From Sisyra terminalis (lineage: Eukaryota; Arthropoda; Insecta; Neuroptera; Sisyridae), in the NCBI GenBank assembly GCA_958496175.1, contig OY292274.1:48060630-48124629 (forward strand): a DNA stretch of 64,000 nucleotides, given 5' to 3'. The notes beneath the pieces were generated by a model, which was not told the origin of the DNA, ran no database searches, and was given only the letters and a program-made list of their open reading frames with translations. Shown piece after piece: positions 10,927 to 23,600 of the stretch; within the stretch, counting starts at the first letter, position 1, and the number at the start of each line of letters is the position of its first letter. The position numbers and the translations under genes are program-made.

Positions 10927-13900
10927 ATTTAAAATATCCTGATTTTTTGATATCATTAAAAAGAACATAGATATTTAACTAAAGAGTCGAATTTATACAC
11001 AATTAATGGGTGTCCGTTTATTTATTTTAATCGGCCTTCTTCTGAATGCTGCTTTTAATATTAATAACTAGATTTTAATAGTTAAATGTAAATACTAAGT
11101 AGGTATTATTTTTTCTGAACAAAAGTTGTTTGGTCTTAACAAAAAAGTTTCTATCAAATCAAAAAAGCTGTCTTTAAATTAGATCCAAAAGTAAAACCAG
11201 AATAAAATATTGGTACAACTATTTAGATTTATATCCGTAGTACGTAATATACGTATAAATAATTTAATTTACTTATTTAATCATATATGCTATAAAGTGT
11301 TATGTATTGCCTGTGAATTCGTTTGATAAGTGGTTAGTAAGCCGATAATGCATCTATTTTAAAAATATTTTTACTATAAGTCATATTTATTGTATATTAC
11401 TATTTTCTTCTAAAGGTAAAGCTCAATGAAACAACCCGCTGCTCAAAGAAAAATACCATCTAAATAAATGCCAACAAAAGATGGAGATTATAAAAGATCC
11501 AACAGTGATGTTTTCTGAAAGACGAAGATTAATATATAACTCAAGAAAAAAGAATTAGCTTTTAAGGTTGCGTTCTCTATTTTTCAACTTTATGAGCTAG
11601 CCTCTTCCTTCCAGAATTGCACGTTCACAGCAGACTCCATCAAATCAGGAATGAATTTTTCATTTTAAAAATTGTGTTGATTTCAATTCTTATTGTTCTT
11701 TTTTCCATTTTTTGTCGTTTGTCGTACAACATATAGCATTATCCCTTTTTCTTTTCCTTTTACAATACAACTCATCTAGTTGACTGTTCTTCTTATCCCT
11801 ATATACTTGTTTCGTTATCTTTCAAATAGCTTAAGAAGACTATACACTTCAATTAAATAACGAGCTCATTTTTTTTCATCCAAATAAAAATTGGTTCAAA
11901 ACATAATAAAAAAAATCATAAAAATATAGATGAGAGCATAAAAGTAACTTTAAATTTATGTTACTTATTCAGTATAGTTTTGCTATCGAATTTCCTGATT
12001 TATAAAATTGAGATCGACGACTATGAGTTTTCTCAATAAAACAATTTATTAAGTAATGAACCAAAGCGTTGAGTTTCAGAAATAATTTTCTAAACATAAC
12101 ATGGCTTCTGAACCATATCACTTTTTTTTCTTAAATGAATAATAACTTAATTTTTTTCCTTTTCGATGTATGCAAAATTGTATTAATTATAATTTTCGTT
12201 TATTTCTATAAACCTACCTAAAGACACGTTTCTTCATTATTAATTTGCTTTGTCATGTCTCGTGTTTTATCCTAATTCAAATAAAAGTATCCCTAGCGAA
12301 TTCAGGATAAATTCTATTTTTAGGTGAAATTCATCTACACTACAAAATACATACATCGTGCATACGTATACATAACCAAATATTTTATTTATAGAAATTT
12401 GGATCTATAATTGAGATAGAAACGTACGAATTACGAGTTTTCTCGTGGCGATTAATAAATGAACGCATGAATCAACCCTCCTTCAAAATTTAAGAGTCTA
12501 CTAAACGCATCTAAATAAATTTCGCAGCTTTCCCTTGAATAATTGATAGAAATTGATAGGAAATGAGTTGATTATTTAGAAATGAATATCAAAAAACGAA
12601 AGGTTATGATGAATATTAAAAACAAATCCATTACAGTTCAATTTAGTAATCGTTGAAAGTTTAAAAGGACTAAACAGCATTTCAAAGTGAAATAATGGCT
12701 AATGAGTTAGTGGTAAAGAGGTGTAACCTAGTTTTTCCACCCTCTTACTCTCTCTTGAGATTCAAATTTCAACCCCATTTTAGTGTGTCAAGTAAACGCC
12801 TTTAACTTGGAAATTTTCTTGGCCTTTATTGGGTTTGTCAAAACTTTATTAGAAGCTAACGGAACAGGATTGTTTAGATGTATAATTCAATTTCAAAAAG
12901 TTTCCATTTCATATACTGAAAATGGTTAATAGCAAAACAGCAAAATCAAGGAATTTTTTTTAAATTTTTTTCGTCTACAAATCGAAAGTTTCTACCAAGT
13001 TTCAATGTCGCGTTTACCTCGAACTCGAATCGTTTCGTTCAGACGTTGAAATTCAATCAATATTTTAATCATCTCATATATTTTGTATGTAATTCGTCGC
13101 ATAAATTGCCCTGAAGGTTACCTCTACTCGTTTCATTCCACATTTGGTCAATATTTTCATGCACATTGCAACTTATCAGTACTACATATTACGCTTACAT
13201 CATATCCAAGGTTTTTCCGCTTCGGTTGCTTCAATATAAGAGTTTTTCAGTATTAAAAAAGGGGACAAAAAATTCCTTTCAAGTTAAAAATTCTACAAAA
13301 AATTGTATACTTTTATACTTTTAACATTACTAAGAGTGGAAAGATTACATATATTTTACGTAAATGTTTCTAAGCACCCATTATTACCGTTTCTAAGAAA
13401 ATTTGTAAACAAAAAAATAACTTTACCAATTCAATAACTTAATTTAATTCAAATTAAAACTTTTAAATGTTCAAATTGATATTTTGAAGCTGAAAATAGA
13501 AAAAAAGGCAAGAATTAAAAATTGCTATATTTACTCAATTTTCAAACTAACGTTGATGGTTTGGATAGCTTTTCCTATTCTTCGTAGAACAACAATTAAG
13601 GTAATACTTTGTCTTATTCATATTCTAGGTAATATAAAAATGTATTTTTTTAAAAAGCAATTTCAGTTGAGTTGAATTTTCAGTTGATAAATGAACTTTG
13701 ACGTAAAATATAAATCAGACTTAATTTTATTTAGACATCAACTCTTAGAACGTCGCAATTATATTATCTCCAATCGTTTCATTTGCCTTTGTCGCAAATA
13801 AAAGAAATTCGTATTTTAATTTTACAAAAGTGTGGTAATTAAATGAGAAAAAAAAATGTCTATATTTACTTCAAAAGTCAATCTTCCACGAAACTTTTTG

Positions 13901-14456
13901 AAGCTCTTTGAGCGTAACAGTTTATTGGAAGTCTTAAAAAACAAAGTCATTTCGTCAACCCTAATGATACCTTAATTAAATACGTAACGGTATACATCAC
14001 CGAATGTTATACACTTTTCATACGTTAAACTATGAATATCTTTAAAATTTGAATATTTTAATGAGTGTAACTGAACCAATAAATACATAAAATTTTGTAC
14101 AAAAAAATTGTAATGCTTGTAAAACTACATTATTTTTGTACAAAATTGATTCAAAATTTTAATCAATCAGAATGTTTTCGCAAAGAAATCAAATTAATAA
14201 CCCAAAAATAGTTTTTTTTATCTAAGTTACTTTATCAAATTTTCGTACTGTATTTTTAATAACTTTGACTCCCATTCTGGTAATAATACATCAAGCCACC
14301 CTCTAGGTGCAATTCATTAAAGTCAAACGAATTATTTTTTTCACCTGATAATAAATACAAACCATTATATATTATAAGTTTTTAAACGCCCTTATATCTC
14401 TTTTTTTAAATCTCATTTTTAATTTCTTATCTATTTTTTGTTTCAAATAAAGTATC
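10927..14456. other. Non-coding AT-rich DNA
   Basis: No exon or element recognised. The plus frame 13484-13675 has no motif and AT-driven composition. Confidence 0.5.
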
Positions 14457-15300
14457 AGAGGGACCAGAAAGTAATGGCATTTCTGAACTTATAGACATGC
14501 AATTGTCTTTTATCGGCATAGTGATATTTCAAACTCGTACTAATGACAATTTAGGATGAGTTACTTGTAAATTCGTCAAAGATTAACAAATATTAATTAT
14601 TCCAAAATTAATATTGAAATGGTTAGACAAATGCTTAAAGAAATACAAATTCGGTATTGTTTGCTCTTTGGGTTTCACAGGATAGTAACCCAAAGTTACT
14701 ATCAAAAATGTTTTCAATATTTATCCACATGTATTAGAAATTCATTATAGCCAAATGAGTTTTTTAAGTTCAAATTGTATAAAATTGACAAAAGCTTTAA
14801 ACTAAAAGATATTAGTGGAAAATGTTGTTCCAAATCTATGTCTGACAATTGAATAGCTGTCAAATATAGCTTATTAATCTTTGTAGACCAACCAAGTATC
14901 CAAAGGTATCTGAAAACTATCACCAACTAAAACTTTACTGAGCAACCGAAAATTCTGTTCTCCCCTGCCCAAAACCTCTGGAAAAAAATAATGACTTAAG
15001 AGTGGGTGTAACTGCCTTACCCATCATAATCGTGCATTGCTGTTTCATTGTTTTTTTTATTTATCGGAATCATAAAACATTTTATAAGTGTTAAAAAAAT
15101 TGTAACCCTAAATAGTCTTCAAAATATGATTTTCAAATATTTTGCTTAGTAATCAATTGATTTTATCTAATTTTGTATCAATGATTTACATACAAGGTAT
15201 CCAAAAGGAGATGCTTCTGAGAGTGCAAATATTATTGATTTAATTTTAAAAACTATTTCAAAATTTTATCTTAAAAAAACGATATTACTTTCCGATTTTC
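14457..15300 (+). mobile_element. Mariner-like element, internally deleted relic (copy 1)
   Basis: Inverted ends GGACCAGAAAGTAAT (from 14461) and ATATTACTTTCCGATTTT (about 15282-15299). Inside, on the + strand, AATACAAATTCGGTATTGT (14644-14662) corresponds to the transposase N-terminus shared with the other copies (NTNSVLYALEF in the best-preserved copy), and GACCAACCAAGTATCCAAAG to the later NQSW..NQIPKS region. Frames are broken. At about 840 bp against roughly 1.3 kb for a full mariner, the middle is deleted. Confidence 0.7.
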
Positions 15301-17086
15301 TTATAATATTTTTATAATATTTTCTTATAAAACAATTAGTTTTTTTTTTGTTTCTTGAAGAAAGCTTGTTAAAATTGGGGTGCATTGTTGAAGGTTTTCT
15401 TATTTCATTATTTTGTGCCATAATAGAGCCGGAGTTTTAAGTAATTTCGTTTTATTAAACCATCATTGTCTTAACCGTGAACCTGGAATTGTTCGTAATT
15501 CGCAATTAACGATTTGGCTTATAAATTTTCTTCAATTATTTAGGTCAATGCCGTCTTCGATCGAGTGCTTATCTTATTATCCTCATATGGACTTGATATT
15601 GTTCTACTCACACAGGTGAGCCACACGGTTTTATACGTGCAAAAAAGGACGAAAGATCCCTCGAACGGAATAACATTACTTGCAATTATGTTTTCAAGGA
15701 TAAGAGAAAAGCGAAATCGATCGTCCGTGCATGTCCCGTAATAATACTAACAAACGGTAGTCTTATCTTTAAAAATATAATTTACATTTTATTTTTTTTT
15801 TTGATTCGTTCAGAGTAATCCGCTTAAACAAGCCAAGTTAATATTTCGTTTATTTAAGCTTATTTTTGTCTGGAAAAATAAAGCTTTTGTCATCGTTTAG
15901 AAGGTGCTTTTTGTCGATGCTGTACACTGTGGATATTTTTAGTATTGCCTTTATTATTATTTTCATCTTTATCTAATAAGTCGAATAGCAAAAAGTTTAA
16001 ATTTAGCCGAGAAAAAGACTTTTGTGTCTCTTGGAATAGACGTCAACGTTTTTGTGTTATTGTTTCGATAAGATAAAAATAAGATTGAATCACTTTCAAT
16101 TAAATTGTCGAGGAAAACGAATTTTTGTGATATTTTTTGCTTTCGTGTGCTCTTTTCAACATAAATCGAATTGTGAAGGAATAAGTTTGGAAAATTTAGA
16201 TTTTTTTATAGTATGGATGTGAGGGTAGTATGGTGTGATTTTGGGGAAAAGGTTGAATATTCATGACGCACGTGGGAAATTTATGTTGCATTAAAACGGA
16301 GATGAAAGTTCACGGAGATGAAATATTGATATTGGAAGATACAAGTTGCATTTTGGAAATTAGATGGTATGATAAGTGTAATGAGTCGGAAGATTAAATT
16401 TATTTTTTATGAGAGAATTATATTTTAATATTTTCTTAAAACAAAATCGAATTTAAATTAGTATTTATGTCTTCGAAGTAAAAAAAAACTTAGTATCAAT
16501 TATAATTTTTTTTTTTCTTAAAGTCACAAGGTTTGTTTTAAATAATATATTGAAAATTAGAAACACATGGTTACAAATCTAATGGAACACAATTTATATA
16601 CAATAAATTAAAACCTTTCAATTTCATCTTGGGAAACGGATTTTTCCGCAATAATATTAGTATGTCTATGTCTTCCATCAATAAATTTTCTCCACAGTCT
16701 ATCGACACAGAAACCCTCGGCTTAAACTTAAATTCAGTACATGGAAAAATTGAATTCCATTCAATGTAAGATTAGCTGGTACTCGCTTCCTTTGCGGAAG
16801 CTTCTTCCTTTTAAGTTTCTACATACATATGAGTAACTGTAGTACAGAGTCCTTAAATAATCGTTAGTGTTCCTATATCAGAAATGATTTCTTTCTAACC
16901 TTTTTGAGAAAAAAAATCAATTTGAAACTAATTGAAATGTATGTGAATATAATTTTAGTAATCGGGATACAAATATGAAAACTAATAAGTGAAAATCATA
17001 TGTCATCATAAACAATGGTTAATACTCATAATTATAAATTGAAATACATAGCAATAGGTGTATTTAAATTCTTAATATATAAGATG
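15301..17086. other. Non-coding DNA with one weak candidate exon
   Basis: Between two mariner relics. The stretch 15544-15615 has an acceptor-like TTATTTAG before it and a strong donor CAG|GTGAGC after it, and is open in phase 0; see findings. Nothing else is recognised. Confidence 0.35.
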
Positions 17087-17966
17087 ATAGGGGGGCCGGA
17101 AATTAATTTTGTTTTTTGATAAAACAAAAATTTGAAACCAGTTTTAATTTTAAAGCAATGATCAAATCCTCCTTAATATTATCAACCTTTGATGTCTAGT
17201 GCAATTTGGTAATGACAATTTAGAAATAATCAATTGATTACTCAGCAAAAGATCTGAAAACTACATTTTGAACATCATGTAAGTTTTCAATTGTTAAACA
17301 CTTCAGTAAAAGTTGTAGCAATTAAAATAAATAAAAAAAATGTAATCCGAGGAAAAAGATTATTTTAACGATTATAGTGGAACGGTACTATCACTCACCC
17401 TAAATTTATTATTTTATAAGGGTTTTTCGTGTGCAGAGGAGTCGTACATTATATCTTACCGAGTAAAACTTTCGATATGGATTATTTTCGGGAACTTATG
17501 GGTACTTGATTGGTTGACCAAGATTGATTAGAAATATTTAACAGTTATTCGAATGTCTGACATGGATTTGGTTTCCTTCCTTAACATTTAAATGATTGAA
17601 GTTTTTATCATTTTTGATTCCTATCAGTTATTGAATTCAAAATTATCTTATTACCCTATTTGAGCTTTAAAAACTGATTTGTTATTCATAATTATTTAAT
17701 GCACTTGGATAAATATTTAAAATGTTTTTGATTTGAAATTTGCGTTATTACTCTGAAATCTCGAAAAACATACAATTCGAAGTTTGTATTTCTTCGAGCA
17801 TTTGTCTTACGTTAATATAAATTTTAGAACAAGAATTTTTTTTGAATGAACAATTTACTCTCATCATAAATCGTCTTTAAAGTACGATTTAATTTACGGA
17901 ATAACGTAAATTCAATGATATGTAATAGGTTCAGAAACAACATTTCTTTCCAAACCCCCTATTATT
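17087..17966 (-). mobile_element. Mariner-like element, internally deleted relic (copy 2)
   Basis: Ends TAGGGGGGCCGGAAATTAAT (from 17087) and TTTCTTTCCAAACCCCCTA (to 17966) are inverted copies. The interior aligns with copies at 43.3 and 60.9 kb (GATTATAGTGGAACGGTACT, GGTTGACCAAGATTGATTAG). The transposase remnant reads on the minus strand and is full of stops. Confidence 0.75.
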
Positions 17967-19528
17967 TAAGCAAAATTACAAAATTTAAATTATTTAAAAA
18001 TAGCTAAATTAATTCAATTCTAAATAGCGATTTTCTTTCATTATGAAAACACTGGAAATAATACGGATCCATTCGTGTACGCGCTTGGTTTTAAAATTAC
18101 AATTACAAAAAGAAATTTTATACACATATTTTCTAGTAAATTAAAAAACTCAATTTTACTCGTGAGGTACCGGTTATAATTTCAAAGAAATAATTGTGAA
18201 ATAATTGTGAAATAAAATTTATAATTTTCAAGCTTAAGTTCATTAGTATAGGCTGTAAATGAACCAATAAGGACTACCAACAGATTTACCAAGCTTTGTA
18301 CTGCGTAATGCAACAATTTCCCTTATAAAATGTTTGATACAAGCAGGGATTAAAAATAACTTTTTATTTTATTACGCAAAAAAACAATACCTAGATTTCG
18401 TATTTTAATATTATATATGAAATTCTACTTTCTCAGTTTATTTATAAAAGCGGAAATAAATGTTCTTTGCAAATATTTTCTTTAAATTTCCCCCAACTTC
18501 CTCAACCTCCAGTTAAGAAACACATAAAATACATTTTACAGTCGAGGGCTTTTTCTCTTTTTCTTTATGATAATTTCGGCTATTTCAATCTAAATTAAAA
18601 CAGATTGAGGAAGTTCAATGATCACTTTCTTTTCTTGTCTTTTATTTATTGCGTTCTTTTTCGTGATAACGAGGAAAAGTAACAACGAGGATTATATTTA
18701 TCATAAATTATTGCGATTGACTTAACGTCACTTTATTTTAGCTTTTTAATTGACAACGGAAAGGAAAAAGCTTTGACTGTCAATTGACATGATGCTCAAT
18801 ATTCTTATGATCACAAGGTTTATTCTTAGAAAATTTCATTAAAATCTTTGCAGTTCAAATTAAATCGATTTTCTTCAAAAACATGAGAAGCATTGATTTT
18901 TTTTTTCATAATAATGAAACTTTGTAGTTTTAGTTTCAATTTAAAACCATTTGCTTCTCATAAAACAAAACTTTTCTTTTGAAAATTCTTAAGTTAAATT
19001 AAGTCATTTAAAATGAATCAAAAAATTTAGTATCTTTTTTTAAATTAGAGAGCTAATTATATTCTTTAAATCTAACATAGACCAATGTAATATTATTCTT
19101 TTAAAGCTGCGCCATCACATATGAGCCAATATGTTATTTAATGTCGTCGTACATGTATTGTACCAACATGTATAAACTTATTCACACATTGGGTAACTTG
19201 AATGTCATTAACGTAATGGTACCGAAATGTGCTGTAATTATCTGCAAAGACTCTGGGATTTCAAACGTTTACGGCGGTTATCATTCCACAAAATCCTTTG
19301 ATTTGGGTTGAAAGAACCAACATGTCACGGATATTTTGGCAACATTAAAGCACTACATTTACACTATAACTCTACATATCGTGCATATACTCATGTGTAA
19401 AAGCTATAAGTTAAAAGTATAAGTAAAAGTTTCTCTAAGTTGTAAAAACTTTAAGCGCCCTTTAAATTGAAAAAAAATTATTGATTGAGATTGCATGTTT
19501 TTGTTCACTTCAACTTTACGAATTACAA
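17967..19528. other. Non-coding AT-rich DNA
   Basis: No gene or repeat end recognised. The more balanced patch at about 19095-19330 has no readable protein motif. Confidence 0.45.
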
Positions 19529-19737
19529 ATTTTAATTTTTATAATAACATAATAATTCAGGATGTCGTAGACCAAATTTACAAATGTTTTTTTATTTGAA
19601 TTTGCAACGTTTCGTTAGGGTAATTCCGACTTCATCAGGCAACCTTACACTGACCAAACGTTGAAAATTAAAAGAAAGCATTGATAAGTTTGGTCTACGA
19701 CATCCTTAATTATTATGTTATTATATTTTAATTTAGA
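19529..19737. repeat. Palindromic element C with central hammerhead-like motif
   Basis: Arms 19529-19581 and 19684-19737 are near-perfect inverted copies: TAATAACATAATAATTCAGG and GATGTCGTAGACCAAATTTA on the left match TAAGTTTGGTCTACGACATC and TTAATTATTATGTTATTATA on the right. The 100-bp spacer holds a minus-strand hammerhead-like core. It has no coding capacity. Same architecture as elements A and B, 18 kb away. Confidence 0.7.
19602..19644 (-). ncRNA. Hammerhead-ribozyme-like motif (element C)
   Basis: Reading the minus strand: stem I TTGC pairs with GCAA (4 bp perfect), core CTGATGA (19638-19632), one A, an imperfect stem II starting GTCGG and ending CCCTAAC, intact GAAA (19613-19610), a tiny palindromic stem III ACGT, and T as potential cleavage base. 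The conserved catalytic positions are present; stem II is decayed and the extra A after the core departs from the textbook fold. Confidence 0.45.
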
Positions 19738-20084
19738 CCTAAAACAATGGAGTTTAATTTTAATGTTCATGCTTTCCTATATCTCAAGTATTTGATACAT
19801 TCTATTTAAATTTCGTATGAGTAAAATTTTAAAAATAATTAAATAACTATTATTGTATCGGCAAAATGACTTTTCGCTAAGTTTTTTATTCAATATTTTT
19901 TAAGATATATATATTTTTTAAAAAGTTTTAACCAATTTCTATCTTGTTCTTTTTTTGTCTCAGAAAAAAATCTCAAATTTATAAACTGTTTCCATATTTT
20001 AACCAAACAGTACTAAGTTTTGATCAACTATTCTTCTTTCTTAAATTCACGTTCAAAAATTCTCGGTTTCCGTACTATTTAAGG

Positions 20085-20680
20085 CAGTAATTCTCAAACT
20101 GGACTTATTTTCCTCCTAGAGGGGTATGAGTCTTTTAACAAAGAAAGTTAACTACATGATATTCTTTATTGGCGAAAATAATGAACTTATATCTGGGTAA
20201 AACATAAACCTGTTTTTCTCTTGGTTTTGATCGAAATTTACTTTCGATATGTTTTGTATTTTTTACTTCAGTATAAATAGTCCATACACTATGCATAACA
20301 ATAATTAATGTTAAACTGAGGTAAAATCATTAACAAAAAAAAATTACTCCATTATAAATGGAAATTAATATTCTACGTTTTTATGGGATTTAAAAAGCAA
20401 CAGTTCTTAAACTGAGAATATTTCCCGCCTTGGGAATGAGTCATTTAAATATGAGACATTCTCTTCAAATAGCCAAAAAAAAGTTGGTAACTTTATGATA
20501 TAATAGTTTTCATAGACAGAACTACAGTAGTACAGAACTAGTATCCAACCGATTTAACAGGATTTCGGTTTCTCTATTGGTTGCGATCGAAACTAAAACT
20601 TACTTTTGAGATATTTTTTGTTTATTTTTTATCTGTATAGTTAACCTGAGTACAAAAATATAAATGAAAGTTGAAAATTC
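20085..20680. mobile_element. Two head-to-tail copies of a hAT-terminus-like repeat
   Basis: CAGTAATTCTCAAACTGGAC (from 20085) and CAGTTCTTAAACTGAGAATA (from about 20400) start two similar blocks that both continue through a ...ATGAGTC(T/A)TTT... segment, a GGTTTTGATCGAAATTTACT-like segment and a stretch ending near GAGGTAAAA or GAGTACAAA. The CAGT..TTCTCAAACTG start is typical of hAT ends. No partner inverted end or transposase was found. Confidence 0.5.
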
Positions 20681-20700
20681 TTTGTTAAGACAATTTAAAG

Positions 20701-20990
20701 AGAATAAGATAGAAGAGGAGGCTACCGATGGTCTTCCAGTCTTTTTTGATATTTTTGGCTGAATCTGGCGATCTCTTCTCTCACGGTGGCCACCTTCAGG
20801 TCTTTATGTATGTCGTGGTTAGTGATATACCATGGGGTTCGTAATGAGACTGAGTGTCTTAGACTGAAAGCGCTGAATGATATCCACATTGGAGTTGCTA
20901 GTTGTTGCCTACAGTTCGATGCCGTAGGTCCAGACTGGCTTCAGAATTACTTTGTATATCAGTAGTTTATTGTTCAGGGACTAACTAGTA
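20701..20990 (-). mobile_element. Jockey-clade non-LTR retrotransposon fragment (3' end of reverse transcriptase ORF)
   Basis: The minus strand reads KVILKPVWTYGIEL, NVDIIQRFQSKTLS and, frame-shifted, an NPMVYH / DLKVATVREEIARF-like stretch. This is the region after the reverse transcriptase domain in jockey/CR1-type elements. Several stops and shifts; no terminus recognised. Confidence 0.8.
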
Positions 20991-23019
20991 AGTGAACGAT
21001 AAAAACGCACAAAAATAGGATTAATTAATAAATATGGTAGTACTTTTCTAAATAAGTAGACTATTAAATTTCCTTATCATCAATAAGATACTTTCTTGAG
21101 TAAGTAATACATTTGAATTTCTACTTTGAACATCACTGAGTTAGTTAAATTTTACCTGCATTTTTTTCTTCAAAATATATACCTATATGTGTATTTTTAC
21201 GACTTATTTTATGATATGAAATGTTTAGTTTCGTCGTATTTGACACGATTTTAGGCAGTTTTCTGACACTACGTATATGTGAACAAGTCAATCATTTTTA
21301 CGATACGAAATTGGTACAAATATTTTCGTAAAAAATATAAACATAAAAGCTTCAGCCCTTATCTCGAAAACATTTTCCGAGAAAGAAAAGTTATGTCGGT
21401 TGGGTTTCAATTAAAAACAAACACTACATCGATTAGGGTTGAGGCTGAGAAAATTTCGAAATGTTGACTCATCCCTAAACATAATAGAATGCGTAGCATC
21501 ACCTAAATTCATTTGCATAAATATACGATAAAAAATTGCGAACGAAATTGTTTCGTATCGCGTTCTTTGATCTCATTTGATTCGCATTTCGGCATTTCGC
21601 CTCGTCGATTTTGCAATTGATAATTATTTTCAATCAAGACACCCGTAAATTTTAATTTAAAAATATTTCGTTACGATATATTTTCGTGCGATTGAAATGT
21701 TTGTGAGCTTTTGTTTGTGTTGTTTCCGATTTCGTCCTCTACTGGTAGGTATTTGGTATTTGTTTTGTTCAGCTTTGTTTGCTATAAATGATCGATCATA
21801 TTACCAAAGAAATTGTCATTTCATTAGTACACTTTCATTTTGATTTTGTCTCACGAAAAAAGAAGAATTAACAATTTGAAATATCTTCTCATATTTTCGA
21901 ATTTTTCTTGAATGTATAGCAATGAAAATGTTGAGGTGGTTTTTATTGCATTTATGTTTGCTCAATTTCTCTAACAGAAAAAAATAACATTTCCCTGCAA
22001 TTATTACACTAAGGCTACATTATCCAACGTTTTATTACGCGATTCGTTACAGAAATAAATATTTGCTCAGCTCTCAAATAAATACGAACAGTTTTTTAAA
22101 AGCATAATAAAAACTTTCCAACAAATATGACTTTATAATTAAAACTCCCTTCCACGAACACATCTATTCTAAATTTTAATTTTTAAAATCCCGATGCATT
22201 TTTTTAAGCATTATATATTTGGATACATATTTTGCGTCCTGGAATGCGTTCAGGGGTAGGAAATAAGGATCGATTTAGATCGAAAACTAAGTAGCTAAAA
22301 CAACTGAATAATAAGGTGTCAACTAAAATACGAGGGGCACTCCAAAGTGCTTTTCCAAGCCGCAAAATAAAATTTCAATTTAGTTAATGGAAATATGTAT
22401 TGGTTTGCTAAAATACGTTTTTTGCACGGCAAGAAATCATACATTTAATAATATAAATTGACGCCTACTATAATTTTACTAACGTTAACGTTCAAACGAC
22501 CAAAATAGTTAAACCAGCGATAAAAAAAGCCAGAAAAAACGAATGCACGACAGGTTTTCGCACAAAATCTTTTTGTACAAAACCAAATGCTCTATTGGCC
22601 ATAATGGAAATTAAAAATATTACGGAAACTCAACAAATATTACTAATTATTTAGTAAAGGCAGTTAAGACCTGAAAATTAAGAATATCTACAATTTAAAC
22701 ATGTATTGAGGATGAAGGTACAACTAAAGTTGGTTAATGTACACAATAACGAAAAATTTATGCCGTTATTTCAAAAGCATTGGTTTCCAGGACGTCGTTA
22801 GGATGTCCAGCTACATCAAAAAGAAGCTTTGATTCTACAATAGAATACCTATGTTTTATGTTTATATTATTTTTGTATTTGCTGTTTATAATTTTTATGT
22901 TTTGTGGCACAGCATTTGATATAAAGTGCAATATTACTACCAAATTATTATGTGTAAAGAAGACTCTTTTTTTATTTTAAGATTAGCAATCAGTTTTAAC
23001 AAAATATAAGTTAATGTGT
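20991..23019. other. Non-coding AT-rich DNA
   Basis: Short open frames at 21279-21467 and 22758-22980 show no motif. Nothing else recognised. Confidence 0.45.
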
Positions 23020-23600
23020 AGTCCTAGCTGGATCTCTTGTACTCCAAAGGTTTGATGAAGAAGTTTCCAGTAGGACTTTTTCCTGTTATTTTGATCTCAG
23101 CGTATTAGCAGTTCTGTTTGTTTTTTGTCTTCTGCTGGTTGAGTGATTTAGATATAGGTCCATCAACGGATTTGTATGCTCCATCAGCCTTTTGAAATGA
23201 GCTTCACTTCTTTGTTTAGCCATGGCTAAGACTGGTTGGGACTTATGTGCATGTCTTTATGCAGCGTATTATTGGTTACCATGATGCCCACCATGATGCA
23301 TCTGCGATCGCTCGTAAAATTTTGGACCGGCAACTTTGGATCATTGTAGTACTTGATTTGCTGGCACAAACCAATAATTTGATCCAATAGTTCCATATCG
23401 GTACTATTACGGCCTTGTATAGGAGTTGTATATTTTCCAATGACATTACGGATTTCCTTCCCATAAGCCAGTATAGCTGGTTAAACCTCAGCATTGTTTG
23501 GGTTCTCTTTTTGGATATGAGTTCGTCATGTAAGCCTTTTATCGAGGGAAATATAAAGTATTTCACTGAACTCGATTAAAATATCCCCAAACTCATAACA
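23020..23600 (-). mobile_element. Jockey-clade non-LTR retrotransposon fragment
   Basis: The minus frame 23566-23276 is open and reads KKRTQTMLRFNQLYWLMGRK, then LLYKAVIVPIWNYWIKL and SKILRAIADASW, the conserved tail of jockey-type reverse transcriptases. Further downstream on the minus strand (to about 23020) frame-shifted remains of the C-terminus follow (LHKDMHISPNQSW). The residues differ from the copy at 20.7 kb, so it is a separate insertion or subfamily. Confidence 0.85.
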
